Positions 17,871-26,089 of a stretch of 64,000 bases of DNA are shown one piece after another. Source of the stretch: Desulfovibrio cuneatus DSM 11391 (GTDB taxonomy: Bacteria > Desulfobacterota > Desulfovibrionia > Desulfovibrionales > Desulfovibrionaceae). Numbering within the stretch: position 1 is the stretch's first letter; each line of letters begins with the position of its first letter. The stretch covers positions 46,383-110,382 of the forward strand of contig NZ_AUCY01000015.1 in the NCBI RefSeq assembly GCF_000430005.1. The letters run 5' to 3'. The position numbers and the translations under genes were made by a program. Below the pieces are notes generated by a model that had not been told where the DNA came from, searched no databases, and saw nothing but the letters and a program-made list of their open reading frames with translations.

Positions 17871-18671
17871 ATGTCACAAGCACTTTTCAATGCACGTAAG
17901 CACCTTGCACAAACTTCCACCCTGCTCAAGCAAGGGCAATTACTTTCCGCCGTGCGGGGGGCGTATGCAGGCATTAAGCAGGTGGCAAACAGCAAGCCCA
18001 TGCGCTCTGAAATGGAAGAGTTTACCAGAATGATTGAAGATGCCTGTTATGCTATAAGCAATAACCAGGAAATTAAAAAACTTTTTCCACTGCGTATTGA
18101 CTATAAGCCTGGCTCTGAAGCGGCCATTGCTGAAACATTGGCAGAATTGGCCGATACTTTGGAAAGCCATGCAACAAGCCAATTGCCTGCCGATGCGCTA
18201 CGTATTATGGCAGAAAAGGAAGAGGGGCTGGGCAAAGGGCAGCAGGAACTGGACCAGGGGGAGCACGACGCAGCCCGCAGTACCTTTTCTACCCTTGTAA
18301 ACAAGTTTGCAGACGATGCGGCCCTTTCCGAAAACGTGGGCGAACGATTTATGCAAAGCGGCTTGTATGAAGATGCCAGCCAATATTTTGAAGCTTCCCT
18401 GGCCGCTCAACAAAGTTCCCCCAGAGTGTTTAACAGGCTGGGCATTGCGTTGCGCAAGATTAAACGCTATGAAGCTTCCGAAGAAAACTTTAAAAAAGCC
18501 ATTGCCATTGATGCCAGCGACCCCAACCTGTACTTTAACTTGGGGCGGCTTTACTTTGACTGGAAGCGCTGGCCGGAGTGCCTGACACAGGCAGAAAAAG
18601 CCATGGAACTAAACGCAGGCTTTACCGAGGCCAAGCAATTGGCAGACTACGTGCGTAAACTGCCACAATAG
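17871..18671 (+). CDS. Tetratricopeptide-repeat protein
   Basis: 266 residues with no signal peptide or membrane helix. The N-terminal half is helical (LFNARKHLAQTSTLLKQGQ...). The C-terminal half has TPR repeats, about residues 130-260 (for example GLYEDASQYFEASLAAQQ, RYEASEENFKKAIAIDA, NLGRLYFDWKRWPECLTQA). It probably serves as a protein-interaction scaffold. The strong ribosome site AAGGAGAAATA precedes the ATG. It follows the PilZ gene by 73 bp and is likely co-transcribed with it, so an accessory role in the same signalling output is conceivable. Confidence 0.8.
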   Translation: MSQALFNARKHLAQTSTLLKQGQLLSAVRGAYAGIKQVANSKPMRSEMEEFTRMIEDACYAISNNQEIKKLFPLRIDYKPGSEAAIAETLAELADTLESHATSQLPADALRIMAEKEEGLGKGQQELDQGEHDAARSTFSTLVNKFADDAALSENVGERFMQSGLYEDASQYFEASLAAQQSSPRVFNRLGIALRKIKRYEASEENFKKAIAIDASDPNLYFNLGRLYFDWKRWPECLTQAEKAMELNAGFTEAKQLADYVRKLPQ

Positions 18672-18689
18672 TCGTCTCCGCTCGGGCTT

Positions 18690-18777
18690 CGTAGAGAGGA
18701 CAGCCAAGGACGGACGAATTGATTCCTTGCTTCAAAAAAAGCGCGTGCCTTGCCAAGCGGAATAAATTAGCGTTTCC
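18690..18777. repeat. Family A palindromic element, decayed copy
   Basis: The end GCCAAGCGGAATAAATTAGC-GTTTCC (18752-18777) matches the conserved terminal repeat of family A. The poly-A arm (TTCAAAAAAAG) and a diverged AGGAC core precede it. The stop-proximal end is not recognisable after the TPR gene. The copy is best viewed as a remnant. Confidence 0.7.
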
Positions 18778-18785
18778 TTTATAAA

Positions 18786-18819
18786 AGTGCCCCTGCCGGG
18801 TATTGCCAGCAGGGGCACT
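18786..18819. terminator. Stem-loop between TPR gene and argB
   Basis: An 11-bp perfect stem AGTGCCCCTGC / GCAGGGGCACT with a 12-nt loop. On the plus strand no T-run follows, and on the minus strand CTTTTATAAA follows. It could end the TPR transcript weakly, or be a leader structure of argB. Confidence 0.5.
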
Positions 18820-18889
18820 GCGTTGTATTGGTGAAGCGGAATTATTCTGCACTCATTCTCCTTTTACTTCTCCTCGCGGAGCATACACC

Positions 18890-19816
18890 ATGGAACAGCA
18901 AGCCCAGCAGGCCAGGTTACTTATTGAATGCCTGCCCTATCTTCGTCAATTCAGGGGCGAAACCATTGTTATTAAATACGGCGGCCATGCCATGACCGAT
19001 GACCGCCTGAAGCGTTCTTTCGCATTAAACGTGGCTCTGCTCAAGCAGGTGGGCATTAACCCGGTTATTGTGCATGGCGGTGGCCCACAAATTGGGGAAA
19101 TGCTCAAGCGCCTGAACATTCAGTCTACGTTTCGTGAAGGCCTGCGCGTTACCGACGACGCCACCATGGATGTGGTGGAAATGGTGCTTGTGGGTAAGGT
19201 AAACAAAGAAATTGTGGGGCTTTTGAACAGCGCCGGGGCAAAAGCTGCCGGTATTTGCGGTAAAGATGGCCGCCTGTTACGCGCCCGGAAAATGGAAATG
19301 GTTATTGAGCATAGCGGCGCTGCTGCCCCGGAAGTGGTGGACCTTGGCCGGGTGGGGGAAGTGATGGCGGTAAATACCGCTATTCTTGAAACCCTGGCCC
19401 AGGGTGACTTTATTCCTGTTATTGCCCCGGTGGGGGTAGATGACGACAATGAAGTATATAATATTAATGCCGACGCCGCTGCCGGGGCCATTGCCGCCAC
19501 CTTGAAGGCAAAGCGCTTGCTCTTGCTTACAGACGTTGCAGGCATTCTTGACCTGGAAAAGCGCCTTATCCCTTCCCTGACAGTGAATGAGACTTGGGAA
19601 CTGTTCGCCAATGGCACCCTGCAAGGGGGCATGATTCCCAAGGTGAAGTGCTGCCTGGAAGCATTGCAGGAAGGCGTGGACAAAGCCATGATTATTGATG
19701 GCCGGGTGGAAAACTGCATTTTGCTGGAACTGCTGACAGATGCAGGCATAGGCACAGAAATTGTGCATAAGCGGGCCACCAGCTCCATGCGCCAGCCAGG
19801 GCCAGGGGATAGATAG
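18890..19816 (+). CDS. argB: Acetylglutamate kinase
   Basis: 308 residues. Phosphorylates N-acetylglutamate, the second step of the acetylated arginine pathway. Motifs: [10 protein letters not shown] (ATP site Lys), [31 protein letters not shown], and [10 protein letters not shown], all in family positions. An N-terminal helix of about 25 residues precedes the core, a feature of arginine-inhibitable hexameric enzymes, so feedback inhibition by arginine is plausible. The ATG at 18890 with GGAG upstream was chosen, and the upstream open frame is non-coding. A strong terminator follows at 19836. Confidence 0.96.
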   Translation: MEQQAQQARLLIECLPYLRQFRGETIVIKYGGHAMTDDRLKRSFALNVALLKQVGINPVIVHGGGPQIGEMLKRLNIQSTFREGLRVTDDATMDVVEMVLVGKVNKEIVGLLNSAGAKAAGICGKDGRLLRARKMEMVIEHSGAAAPEVVDLGRVGEVMAVNTAILETLAQGDFIPVIAPVGVDDDNEVYNINADAAAGAIAATLKAKRLLLLTDVAGILDLEKRLIPSLTVNETWELFANGTLQGGMIPKVKCCLEALQEGVDKAMIIDGRVENCILLELLTDAGIGTEIVHKRATSSMRQPGPGDR

Positions 19817-19835
19817 TACAGCCGCATTATGCTTT

Positions 19836-19880
19836 AAATAAAAGGGGTAGGTGAACCATGTTCGCCTACCCCTTTTATTT
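19836..19880. terminator. Bidirectional terminator after argB
   Basis: A long stem of about 20 bp (AAATAAAAGGGGTAGG and CCTACCCCTTTTATTT as outer arms, GAAC/GTTC inside with one G-T wobble) and a 3-nt loop. The A/T-rich outer arms give T-runs on both strands. It separates argB from the convergent lipoprotein gene. Confidence 0.9.
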
Positions 19881-19994
19881 CCCTAAAGCCGACGGCAGTC
19901 GCGAAGTATTTTTTACAGCGGGTGCTGGGCTCTTTCGCCCTGCCCCGGTGGAAAAAATGCGAGCAACGCCGCCAAACGCAAAAAATGTGCGTTC
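19881..19994 (-). repeat. Family A palindromic element after lipoprotein gene
   Basis: On the minus strand it begins directly after the lipoprotein TAG. It starts with GGAACGC, then TTTTTTGCGTTTGGCGGCGT, a T-rich arm, the core GGGGCAGGGCGAAAGAG-CCCAGC, and an A-rich arm. The order matches the copies after glyS and ftsK, but the ends have diverged. The distal boundary near 19881 is approximate. Confidence 0.7.
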
Positions 19995-20228
19995 CTAGCG
20001 TTTTTCCTGCTTCCAGCCCTTAGACTTCATGCAATCGTTGAACAGTTTTGTTTGCTGTTCTACCGCAATTTCTTTTTGAGCATTAAGCTTGCCAATTTCA
20101 AAGTTGCACTGGGCTTCATCCTGTTCATAGTTGGCCCCGGTGCGTTCTGGGTGTACCCACACTTCTTTAGAACTGGAAGCGCAGCCCCCCAAAGCCAAAA
20201 ACAACACGCATGCAAGCAAGGTCTTCAT
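19995..20228 (-). CDS. Small putative lipoprotein
   Basis: 77 residues. The signal peptide ends in a lipobox LALGGC (cleavage before Cys 18). The mature part is short, charged and contains two more cysteines (AQCNFEIG and NDCMKSKGW). This Cys pair with a terminal GW resembles small outer-membrane lipoproteins of unknown role. The ATG at 20228 has AAGGAAA upstream. It should be matured by Lnt (encoded at 2314) and sorted by the Lol system. It lies at the end of a minus-strand run after the CgeB-like gene. Function unknown. Confidence 0.8.
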   Translation of the reverse strand: MKTLLACVLFLALGGCASSSKEVWVHPERTGANYEQDEAQCNFEIGKLNAQKEIAVEQQTKLFNDCMKSKGWKQEKR

Positions 20229-20437
20229 AATATTTCCTTTTGAAAAGTGTTCAGTTCTCTGTGCCCCAGGGAAGCCTGCGGCCAGATTGTTCAGTAAATT
20301 GGTGAAAGTGCGCAGGTATGCTTGCAAACAACATCCCTTGCCGCACCGGGCATTGTGCAGGGAGGGCAACACACGTTTTGCCCCTGGGCAGCCCTAAGCG
20401 CTCTGTGTGTAGAGCATTTTTTCGTTCCAGGCAAGAG

Positions 20438-20463
20438 TTTGGGGAGGCAAGCCCCCCCAAGTA
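20438..20463. repeat. Family B palindrome fragment (copy B5)
   Basis: TTGGGGAGGC-AA-GCCCCCCCAA, a single module of family B with one mismatch. It is located shortly after a family A fragment that abuts the CgeB-like stop. The rest of 20229-20489 (to the lipoprotein start) shows no gene. Confidence 0.6.
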
Positions 20464-20473
20464 AAAAATAACA

Positions 20474-20489
20474 ATGTAATCAGCGTTCC
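20474..20489 (-). repeat. Family A fragment abutting CgeB-like stop
   Basis: On the minus strand, TAG is followed at once by GGAACGCTGATTACA, the conserved terminal segment of family A. The remainder of the element is missing. Confidence 0.6.
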
Positions 20490-21749
20490 CTACTCTTTGC
20501 TTGCGTAAAGCGTATTCCAGGCGTCCAGAAAAAGCAGGGCCGTTTCCGCGCTGGAAAGCACCCCTTCTTTATGGCGCAGGGCTGTAATGATGTCATTGAA
20601 GGAAGCGTATGCGGGCAAGTTATGCTCCTTAAGGATGTCTTGCAGTTCTTTCTGCATGGCAGGGGGAATGCTTTCCGGCATGGGAGCTTCTGGGCGTGTG
20701 CCAAATTCGGGCAGGTGCTCTTTGGCAAAATCCAGCAGTGTGCGCATGCGTTGCTGGTAGGTGTGGTCTGCCAGCACCCGTGTACGGGATTTGCGGCACA
20801 ACGCTTCCCGTTCTTCCGGGTGGGCAAGCCAGTAGGGTATTTTTTCTTCCAGGTCGGTCATGGAATCAAAAGTCGCCAGCTCATCTTCCGCAAACAGTTC
20901 ACCCATAAGGCTGCGTTTGTCTACCAGTTGGAACGCGCCGCACGCGGCTAGTTCAAACGTGCGTGGGTTTACAAAATCCCCGCCGGAAACCAGGGTGTTG
21001 GCGTCCACACTGGAGTGCAGGTTCAAGTTAATGTGTGTGCCATTGTAGATTTTAACAGCATCTTCCGGGGAAATGCGCGCACCGCCGCGTTGCACCAGGG
21101 GGGCCAGGGCAGGGGCGTCTTCCCATTCGGTACCCCAAATCTTACATTTGTGGTGCACCAGCCGGGCAAAGGCTTCCCTTCTGTTGGGGTAGCCTGCTCC
21201 CAAAAAAGAGACTTCTGCGCCATATTCCTGCATGTCTTTGGGGTCAAGGGGGGTTGGGGCATGCAAGGCGGGCAGGGCGGCAAGGGGCAGGTACAGGGGG
21301 TTAGCTACGCCAGCCGCAGTCAGTTCTGCTAAAAAGGGTTCCTTCTGGATAACAGCAAAAATATCATACAGGGGTGCATAGGCGCGCCAGTAGGTAAACA
21401 GGCGGTAATCTTCCACAAACCACATGGCAGTGGGCACTTTCATGCTTCGCAGGCGTTGCAGGGCCTGGCGGCTCATGGGGGCCTGAGCAAGGCACAGCAC
21501 CATGTCTGGCTGAAATGCTTCCACCTTGGCAAGTATGGCCTGGGAAACCACTTGCAAAAAGCTGTTTTCCAAAAAATTCTGTCTGTCGCTGCTTACCTTC
21601 AACCCTTGCAGCGCCTGAAATGCACTGTAAAATTCCGGTGCTTCAAATGTTTCCACAAGGCAGCCCAGGTCTTTCAGGGCGGTGGCGCAATACCTGCCAA
21701 TGGGCAAAGAGCCGCCATACAGGGGAAGAATGACAAGAACGCGGTGCAT
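20490..21749 (-). CDS. CgeB-like glycosyltransferase-family protein
   Basis: 419 residues. It has two Rossmann-like halves in the manner of GT4/CgeB proteins: an N-terminal half (VLVILPLYGGSLPIGRYC...), then EVSFLGAGYPNRREAF, and a donor-site region with NLNLHSSVDANT and FVNPRTFELAACGAFQLVD. The Glu in RTFELAACGA fits the EX7E-type acidic site. CgeB-like proteins in this kind of organism often modify flagellin or surface glycans. The substrate cannot be inferred. The start is the ATG at 21749 with AAGAGG upstream. It is followed by a lipoprotein gene and preceded by a heptosyltransferase, so a surface-glycan context is likely. Confidence 0.8.
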   Translation of the reverse strand: MHRVLVILPLYGGSLPIGRYCATALKDLGCLVETFEAPEFYSAFQALQGLKVSSDRQNFLENSFLQVVSQAILAKVEAFQPDMVLCLAQAPMSRQALQRLRSMKVPTAMWFVEDYRLFTYWRAYAPLYDIFAVIQKEPFLAELTAAGVANPLYLPLAALPALHAPTPLDPKDMQEYGAEVSFLGAGYPNRREAFARLVHHKCKIWGTEWEDAPALAPLVQRGGARISPEDAVKIYNGTHINLNLHSSVDANTLVSGGDFVNPRTFELAACGAFQLVDKRSLMGELFAEDELATFDSMTDLEEKIPYWLAHPEEREALCRKSRTRVLADHTYQQRMRTLLDFAKEHLPEFGTRPEAPMPESIPPAMQKELQDILKEHNLPAYASFNDIITALRHKEGVLSSAETALLFLDAWNTLYASKE

Positions 21750-21890
21750 GGGTGGCCTCTTGCAGGGTTTAAGTGAATGCGGTGTGAAGCATAGGGAAAT
21801 AATGCTTGAAATAGCCAAGCATTATGGGTGCCAGGGCTGGAGCATTGCAGCGTTGAATGCTTTAGGGCAGCGTTAGGTAAAAGTTTTTTT

Positions 21891-22016
21891 GGAAACGTTC
21901 AGTTATTTCGTTTGGCAAGGCATGAGCTTTTTTTGAAGCAGGAGTGGACTCTTCCGTCCTCGACTGTTTCAAAAAAAGTGAAATAACGCTGCCAAACGGA
22001 ATAAATTAGCGTTTCC
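21891..22016 (-). repeat. Family A palindromic element, full copy
   Basis: 126 bp, intact, between the heptosyltransferase and the CgeB-like gene. Read on the minus strand it begins directly after the heptosyltransferase TAA with GGAAACGCTAATTTATTCCG and ends GAACGTTTCC followed by a T/A run. Terminal repeats of about 27 bp are inverted. Inside are T-rich and A-rich arms and the core AGGACGGAAGAGTCCA. Confidence 0.85.
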
Positions 22017-23228
22017 TTAGGGCAGCATCCAATCTGCTTCCTGAAACAATGCTTCCGCTCCTTTGGCGGCGGGCTCCAGCCTGTGCAGGCGCAGTTCTGC
22101 AAGCAGGGCGCGGCGGCTGGTACGCTCCTCAACTCCGGCATCAGTACCATGCGCAGGGTGGTAGCATACCCCCAAATCGTCCAGGGCACTCCTGTAGCCT
22201 GTAAGCCCTTGCGGCCATTGCTGGGCCTGTGTGCCTGCAAGGTGCCCCAAAAATCCCGGCTGGCTGAAAGGAGCTAGGCACGCCATATTGTGGTGGCAGG
22301 GGGCAGTTTCCAGGCAGGGGGCACAGGGTACTGTGGCTTGCCATACGTTGTGCCCAAGGCCATAGGGGCCTGTTTCAAAACACCAGGCCGAAGAAAGGAA
22401 AAAAGCCTGCACAGGAACGCCAAAGTGCGTGGCAAGGTGCATAAGTCCTGTATCTGGCGTAATCAGGCAGTCAAGGGTGGGCAAAAGCTCCATAAGGTCC
22501 AGCAGCTCGGTGCGGCCTGTGGTGTCTTCCAGTTTGCGCTGGGCGTGCGGGGAAAGCTGCCGGCCAAACTGCCGGGCAAGGGGCACTTCCCCTTTGCCGC
22601 CAAGGCAGACAATGGTGGGGCCGCCGTAGGCACGGAAGAGTGCTTCCACGCAGGCCACCAGCACAGGCACAGGCAAGGAGCGGCGCTGGGCACGGCCAGC
22701 CATAACCACCCCAATGCGGCCTTGCCCTGCGGGGGTTGCCACAGGGTTTACCGCTTGCGGCGCAATGGGGGAAGGGTGCAGGTGTGCCCACATATCAATA
22801 AGGTTCAAGGGGGAAGACAGGCGGTGGCGTGTCCAGCGGGCAGCCAGTTCAAGCCAGGGGTGGCGCATGGGCTGGCCGTTGGGGCAGCTATACCCGCACA
22901 CCACTTCCGGGGGAAACAGGCGGGCAATGGCATAAGAAAGGGGGCTGGCATTCAAGGTGTATACTGCGGAAAATGGTATTTCCTGCAACTGGGCAAACGT
23001 ATGCCTGGCTGCGGTGAAGACGCTTTCAGGCGTGGCCCCACCTGTGGCGTGGGCAGGCAAGGGCAGCACATGGGCAAAGGGAAACAAGGCTGCGGCAAAT
23101 GCAGCAAGGGAGGCGTCCACACACAGGTGCACCTGGGCACCCGGCTGCGCCGCAAGGGAGAGTAACAACCGTTTGGATTGTATGAGGTCGCCAAGCCTGG
23201 CAAGCTGTACGACAAGTAAATGGTTCAC
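22017..23228 (-). CDS. Glycosyltransferase family 9 (heptosyltransferase)
   Basis: 403 residues, ADP-heptose:LPS heptosyltransferase type. N-terminal LLVVQLARLGDLIQSKRLL is the GT9 acceptor-domain start. The C-terminal donor-domain motif is CLITPDTGLMHLATHFGVPV, followed by FETGPYG. The Asp/Thr/Gly/His set is in place. A Cys-rich segment (PCAPCLETAPCHHNMACL) near residue 305 is common in Desulfovibrio-type GT9 proteins. The start is the GTG at 23228 with AAGGGGAT upstream. It may act on LPS core or flagellar/surface glycan, and the adjacent CgeB-like gene supports a glycan role. A family A element begins immediately after its stop. Confidence 0.88.
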   Translation of the reverse strand: MNHLLVVQLARLGDLIQSKRLLLSLAAQPGAQVHLCVDASLAAFAAALFPFAHVLPLPAHATGGATPESVFTAARHTFAQLQEIPFSAVYTLNASPLSYAIARLFPPEVVCGYSCPNGQPMRHPWLELAARWTRHRLSSPLNLIDMWAHLHPSPIAPQAVNPVATPAGQGRIGVVMAGRAQRRSLPVPVLVACVEALFRAYGGPTIVCLGGKGEVPLARQFGRQLSPHAQRKLEDTTGRTELLDLMELLPTLDCLITPDTGLMHLATHFGVPVQAFFLSSAWCFETGPYGLGHNVWQATVPCAPCLETAPCHHNMACLAPFSQPGFLGHLAGTQAQQWPQGLTGYRSALDDLGVCYHPAHGTDAGVEERTSRRALLAELRLHRLEPAAKGAEALFQEADWMLP

Positions 23229-23254
23229 CCATATCCCCTTTTGCCCTGCGTGGC

Positions 23255-23527
23255 ATGTGCGTTTTGCCCGGCATATGTGCAGGGCAGCTTGTTTTTAGTA
23301 TCCCATTTCAGTTGGTTGGGCAAGTTTTGGCCTTTCAGTGCTGCATTCTTGCTGTGGCCCTGGCGCGTTTCCGTTACTTGTTGGGGGTTGTCGTGCTTGT
23401 TGTCTGTTATTGTTATGATTTTTACAAGAGCCAGATTTTGTATTCACGCGCCAATTATATCTATTCTGCTATTGTGCTGGTTGCTATGGGATATGTTTTA
23501 CGCTACATTGAAAAAAAGATGATGTAA
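23255..23527 (+). CDS. Possible small membrane protein (weak)
   Basis: An open frame of up to 90 codons with three hydrophobic stretches (QVLAFQCCILAVALA, YLLGVVVLVVCYCY, YIYSAIVLVAMGYVL) and a basic tail YIEKKMM. No ribosome site precedes the ATG at 23255. A TTG near 23320 might be the real start. The hydrophobic pattern and the stop position are consistent with a real gene, but the codon use is not distinctive. It is divergent from the heptosyltransferase gene. It could be chance. Function unknown. Confidence 0.35.
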   Translation: MCVLPGICAGQLVFSIPFQLVGQVLAFQCCILAVALARFRYLLGVVVLVVCYCYDFYKSQILYSRANYIYSAIVLVAMGYVLRYIEKKMM

Positions 23528-23640
23528 TTCCGTGTTTTTCATGTGTGTCCCCATGTAATGTGCGCTTGTTTGCTCTCTTCTGCCCAAGTGCAAACGTGGT
23601 GGTGGCATAGTCAATACCGGGGTGCAGGCATCATCAGGTA

Positions 23641-23668
23641 TTGCCTATTTCGCTGGCAGTTATATACA
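23641..23668 (+). promoter_or_regulatory. Possible sigma-70 promoter before STAS gene
   Basis: TTGCCT (23641-23646) and TATACA (23663-23668) with a 16-bp spacer, about 118 bp upstream of the STAS gene start. Matches are four of six and five of six to consensus. The remaining 23528-23785 shows nothing else. Confidence 0.35.
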
Positions 23669-23785
23669 TTCTGGGCAGTTTTTAGGCTGCATTATTGTCA
23701 GCAAGGGCAAGCCAAGATGTATAGAATGCATTCTTTTGCGTAATCTGTTTCACCGGGCGTAAACATTGCGCCAGGAGGCAAGGGC

Positions 23786-24217
23786 ATGAGCCAAACACCG
23801 GAAAATGGCCTTGGGGAAATTATACAAAATATTTACCGGATGACCCCACAGGGTAAGCAGGAAAGTATTTTTGCCTGCCGGCCAGTTAAAATTGTGCTGC
23901 ATGAACACGGAACTGTTATTGGCCGGTTTGCAGGGGCCTTGGGGCTGCGTGTGGCAGATGAGTTTTCCGCTGCACTCAACGACCTTTTAGCAGAGCAGTT
24001 GCAAAAAGTTATTCTGGACTTGAGCCGGACCACCATAAGCAGTTCCGGCCTGGGAGTTTTGGTGGCGTTTGCCTCCGTCCTGTTTGGGCTGAACAAGCGG
24101 CTTTACCTGTTCAAAGTGCCCGCGCAAATCAAGGAACGCTTGGACAGCCTGGAACTGACTGGTTTTTTTGTGTTTCTTGAAGAAGAGGATGATATTGTCA
24201 GTTCGCTTGTTGTGTAA
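23786..24217 (+). CDS. STAS-domain protein (anti-sigma factor antagonist type)
   Basis: 143 residues. An N-terminal extension of about 30 residues is followed by a STAS domain of the SpoIIAA/RsbV class. The phospho-site segment reads DLSRTTISSSGLGVLVAF (about 79-96). The usual Asp before the phosphorylatable Ser (DSSG) is Ser here (SSSG), so phospho-regulation may be altered. No partner kinase (SpoIIAB/RsbW type) or sigma factor lies nearby. The ribosome site CCAGGAGGC precedes the ATG. Downstream by 102 bp is a FapA-like gene. The two may be co-transcribed, but no shared pathway is known to me. Confidence 0.85.
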   Translation: MSQTPENGLGEIIQNIYRMTPQGKQESIFACRPVKIVLHEHGTVIGRFAGALGLRVADEFSAALNDLLAEQLQKVILDLSRTTISSSGLGVLVAFASVLFGLNKRLYLFKVPAQIKERLDSLELTGFFVFLEEEDDIVSSLVV

Positions 24218-24319
24218 CGTTATATTCTCGATGCTGCCCATGGCATAAGCCCAGGGGTCAGGCCCAGGCCCAGGTGTGCCTGCCCCGTGGCCCTTTCTTC
24301 CTGTTAAGGAGCACCCCCC

Positions 24320-25504
24320 ATGTATTACCTGCATCATTATTTCAACCCGGACTTTAACTATAAAAGCTTAGCCCCCCTTGAAGTTTCGGGTGGGCGTGTG
24401 GAGTATCAGTGCCTTGGCTATGTGCAGAACGTGGTGGCCGGGCAAACCCTTGCGGAAATCATGCCGCTGGAAGACACCCCGGAACATCAGCGTGACCCAC
24501 GCTTTATATACTCCACATTCCACCTGCCGTGCGGTCCAAACTGTGAAGTACACCCCAAAAACCCCAATCGCATTATTGCTTCTGCCAACGGCTATGTTTT
24601 TTACCATGACGGCCTGATTTCGATAAAAAAAATGCTTAATGTACGGGGCAACATTGGTTTGCAAACGGGCAACATCCTTTTTGTAGGGGACATTGCCGTA
24701 CATGGCGATGTGCAAACCGGCTTTGCTGTGCAGTCGCGCAACGTGCTGGTGAAAGGGCACATTGAAAGTGCAAAAATTAAGGCACTGCATGATATTGTAT
24801 GCCTTTCCGGGGTAAAAGGCGCGGCCATACACAGTGTGGAAACGGAAGAAGGGGAAAAGCACGGCACCCGCCATGCACTGCCCAGCAGCTTGCTGGATGC
24901 TGGCGGAAATGTGCGCCTGCCGTTTTGCGAGAATGTCCAAATTCGGGCCAAAGGCAATGTGTTTATTGACGGTTCCTGCCTGCACTGCATCATTTATACT
25001 GAAGGTAACCTGGTGGTGAAAGGGCGCTTACAGGGGGGCACGGTGTATGCCAACGGCGTGGTATATGTTGAAGGGCAACTGGGCAGTGACTTTTCTTCCC
25101 CCACCCGCATTATGATGGGGTATGACCCTTTTGCCTTTTTGCAGTTGCAAAAAATGGAAAGCCGGATTGCCTACCTGGAAAGCAAAGTGGCGTACTTTAA
25201 AAAGCTCATGGCCAGGGGCGAAGTTATGGTACTGGAACATGGTGCCCGCCATGCCCTTGCCGTAAAAAAATTGGCCTTGGCCCAAAAACGCCGCACTGCC
25301 TTGTGGCGGCAGTTGGTGCTGCAAGAAGAAGAGGCCAAACAATGCCGCGTTATTGCCCCAGGCAAGGTTATGCCCGGCTGCGAAGTGGCCATTGGCACAG
25401 CCACCTTCACCACAGACACCATGGACTCTGGCAAGGTGTTTTTACTTGAAGAAGGTGAAGTGGTGTGCCGCAGTTCGCGCAATTCATTTGGGGCCATGTA
25501 TTAA
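24320..25504 (+). CDS. FapA-like (DUF342) protein
   Basis: 394 residues. The N-terminal part resembles the DUF342 entry region (GQTLAEIMP, RIIASANGYV). The centre is a right-handed beta-helix-type repeat (about 100-260): VRGNIGLQTGNILFVGDIAV, VLVKGHIESAKI, VFIDGSCLHC, LVVKGRLQGGTVYANGVVYV. A coiled coil follows (FLQLQKMESRIAYLESKVAY, then ALAQKRRTALWRQL). The family is often called polymerase/FapA and is of unclear biochemistry. FapA in Vibrio affects motility/biofilm signalling. The strong ribosome site TAAGGAGCA precedes the ATG at 24320. A terminator lies 50 bp after the stop. Confidence 0.85.
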   Translation: MYYLHHYFNPDFNYKSLAPLEVSGGRVEYQCLGYVQNVVAGQTLAEIMPLEDTPEHQRDPRFIYSTFHLPCGPNCEVHPKNPNRIIASANGYVFYHDGLISIKKMLNVRGNIGLQTGNILFVGDIAVHGDVQTGFAVQSRNVLVKGHIESAKIKALHDIVCLSGVKGAAIHSVETEEGEKHGTRHALPSSLLDAGGNVRLPFCENVQIRAKGNVFIDGSCLHCIIYTEGNLVVKGRLQGGTVYANGVVYVEGQLGSDFSSPTRIMMGYDPFAFLQLQKMESRIAYLESKVAYFKKLMARGEVMVLEHGARHALAVKKLALAQKRRTALWRQLVLQEEEAKQCRVIAPGKVMPGCEVAIGTATFTTDTMDSGKVFLLEEGEVVCRSSRNSFGAMY

Positions 25505-25553
25505 GCGTTTCATTTGGCGTGCGTGCTGGATAATGGTTTTCTCTTTTTCGGTG

Positions 25554-25588
25554 GAGCGCTGCCAAAGCTGGTGGCGCTCTGCCTTTTT
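25554..25588 (+). terminator. Rho-independent terminator after FapA-like gene
   Basis: An 11-bp stem GAGCGCTGCCA / TGGTGGCGCTC (two G-T wobbles), a 4-nt AAGC loop, then TGCCTTTTTG. It ends the STAS-FapA transcript. Confidence 0.8.
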
Positions 25589-25788
25589 GATTCAAAGCCC
25601 AGCATAACAGGGAAAGAAGGTTCAAACTAAGACCATTGCAAAACTACGTTTTGCGTACTTTTTCCATCATAATTCCCTCTGCCTGCGCAGCGTAAATTAT
25701 GGCCTAAGTCCCAAATGCACTCATTTTACAGGAAAATTACGTTCCTTTATTGGTGCTTTTGGGAATGTCTTCCCTGCGGGAGGTCGCT

Positions 25789-25815
25789 TTAAGACTATCG
25801 CGCAATAGTCTTAAA
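25789..25815. promoter_or_regulatory. Perfect inverted repeat upstream of HD gene
   Basis: TTTAAGACTAT, a 5-6 nt centre, then ATAGTCTTAAA: an 11-bp perfect dyad about 35 bp upstream of a good promoter. It could be an operator for a dimeric regulator, or a short hairpin. There is no T-run for termination. Confidence 0.4.
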
Positions 25816-25851
25816 CTGCCTGTTTCCAGTGTTTTAGCTCATTGCTTTCCC

Positions 25852-25881
25852 TTGACTCACAGTACCCAAGGTGCCTATACT
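25852..25881 (+). promoter_or_regulatory. Sigma-70-like promoter for the HD gene
   Basis: TTGACT (25852-25857), an 18-bp spacer and TATACT (25876-25881), each five of six to consensus. Transcription would start near 25888, leaving a leader of about 200 nt before the ATG at 26090. Confidence 0.6.
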
Positions 25882-25887
25882 TCACGA

Positions 25888-26080
25888 AAAGAGTACCCTG
25901 CAAGACCCCTTGAAATAGCTAGGCTTTACCTGGCTGCGTTTGCAACAATTGTGCCTTGGGGGACTGCGCTTGGCAGGGTAATGCCCTGTACCGTACGGCC
26001 AGCCCAGGAAAAAGGCACACAGTGCAAGGCAGGGGTTCCAAGGCCAGCATTGCAACGTATAATTGCTTTAACGATACCAG
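25888..26080 (+). ncRNA. Structured leader candidate upstream of HD gene
   Basis: TACCCTGC near 25888 pairs perfectly with GCAGGGTA near 25974-25981. Inside lies a hairpin AGCTAGG / CCTGGCT near 25918-25938. The same GGCAGGG can instead pair with the GCCCTG just after it. These alternatives exclude each other, as in attenuators and riboswitches. I could not match it to TPP, cobalamin, SAM, glycine or c-di-GMP classes by eye. No open frame here is convincing. Confidence 0.35.
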
Positions 26081-26089
26081 GAGGATACG

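Noticed and set aside
23255..23527. Certain small membrane protein gene
   Set aside because: Without a ribosome site or known homologue, it is listed only as weak.
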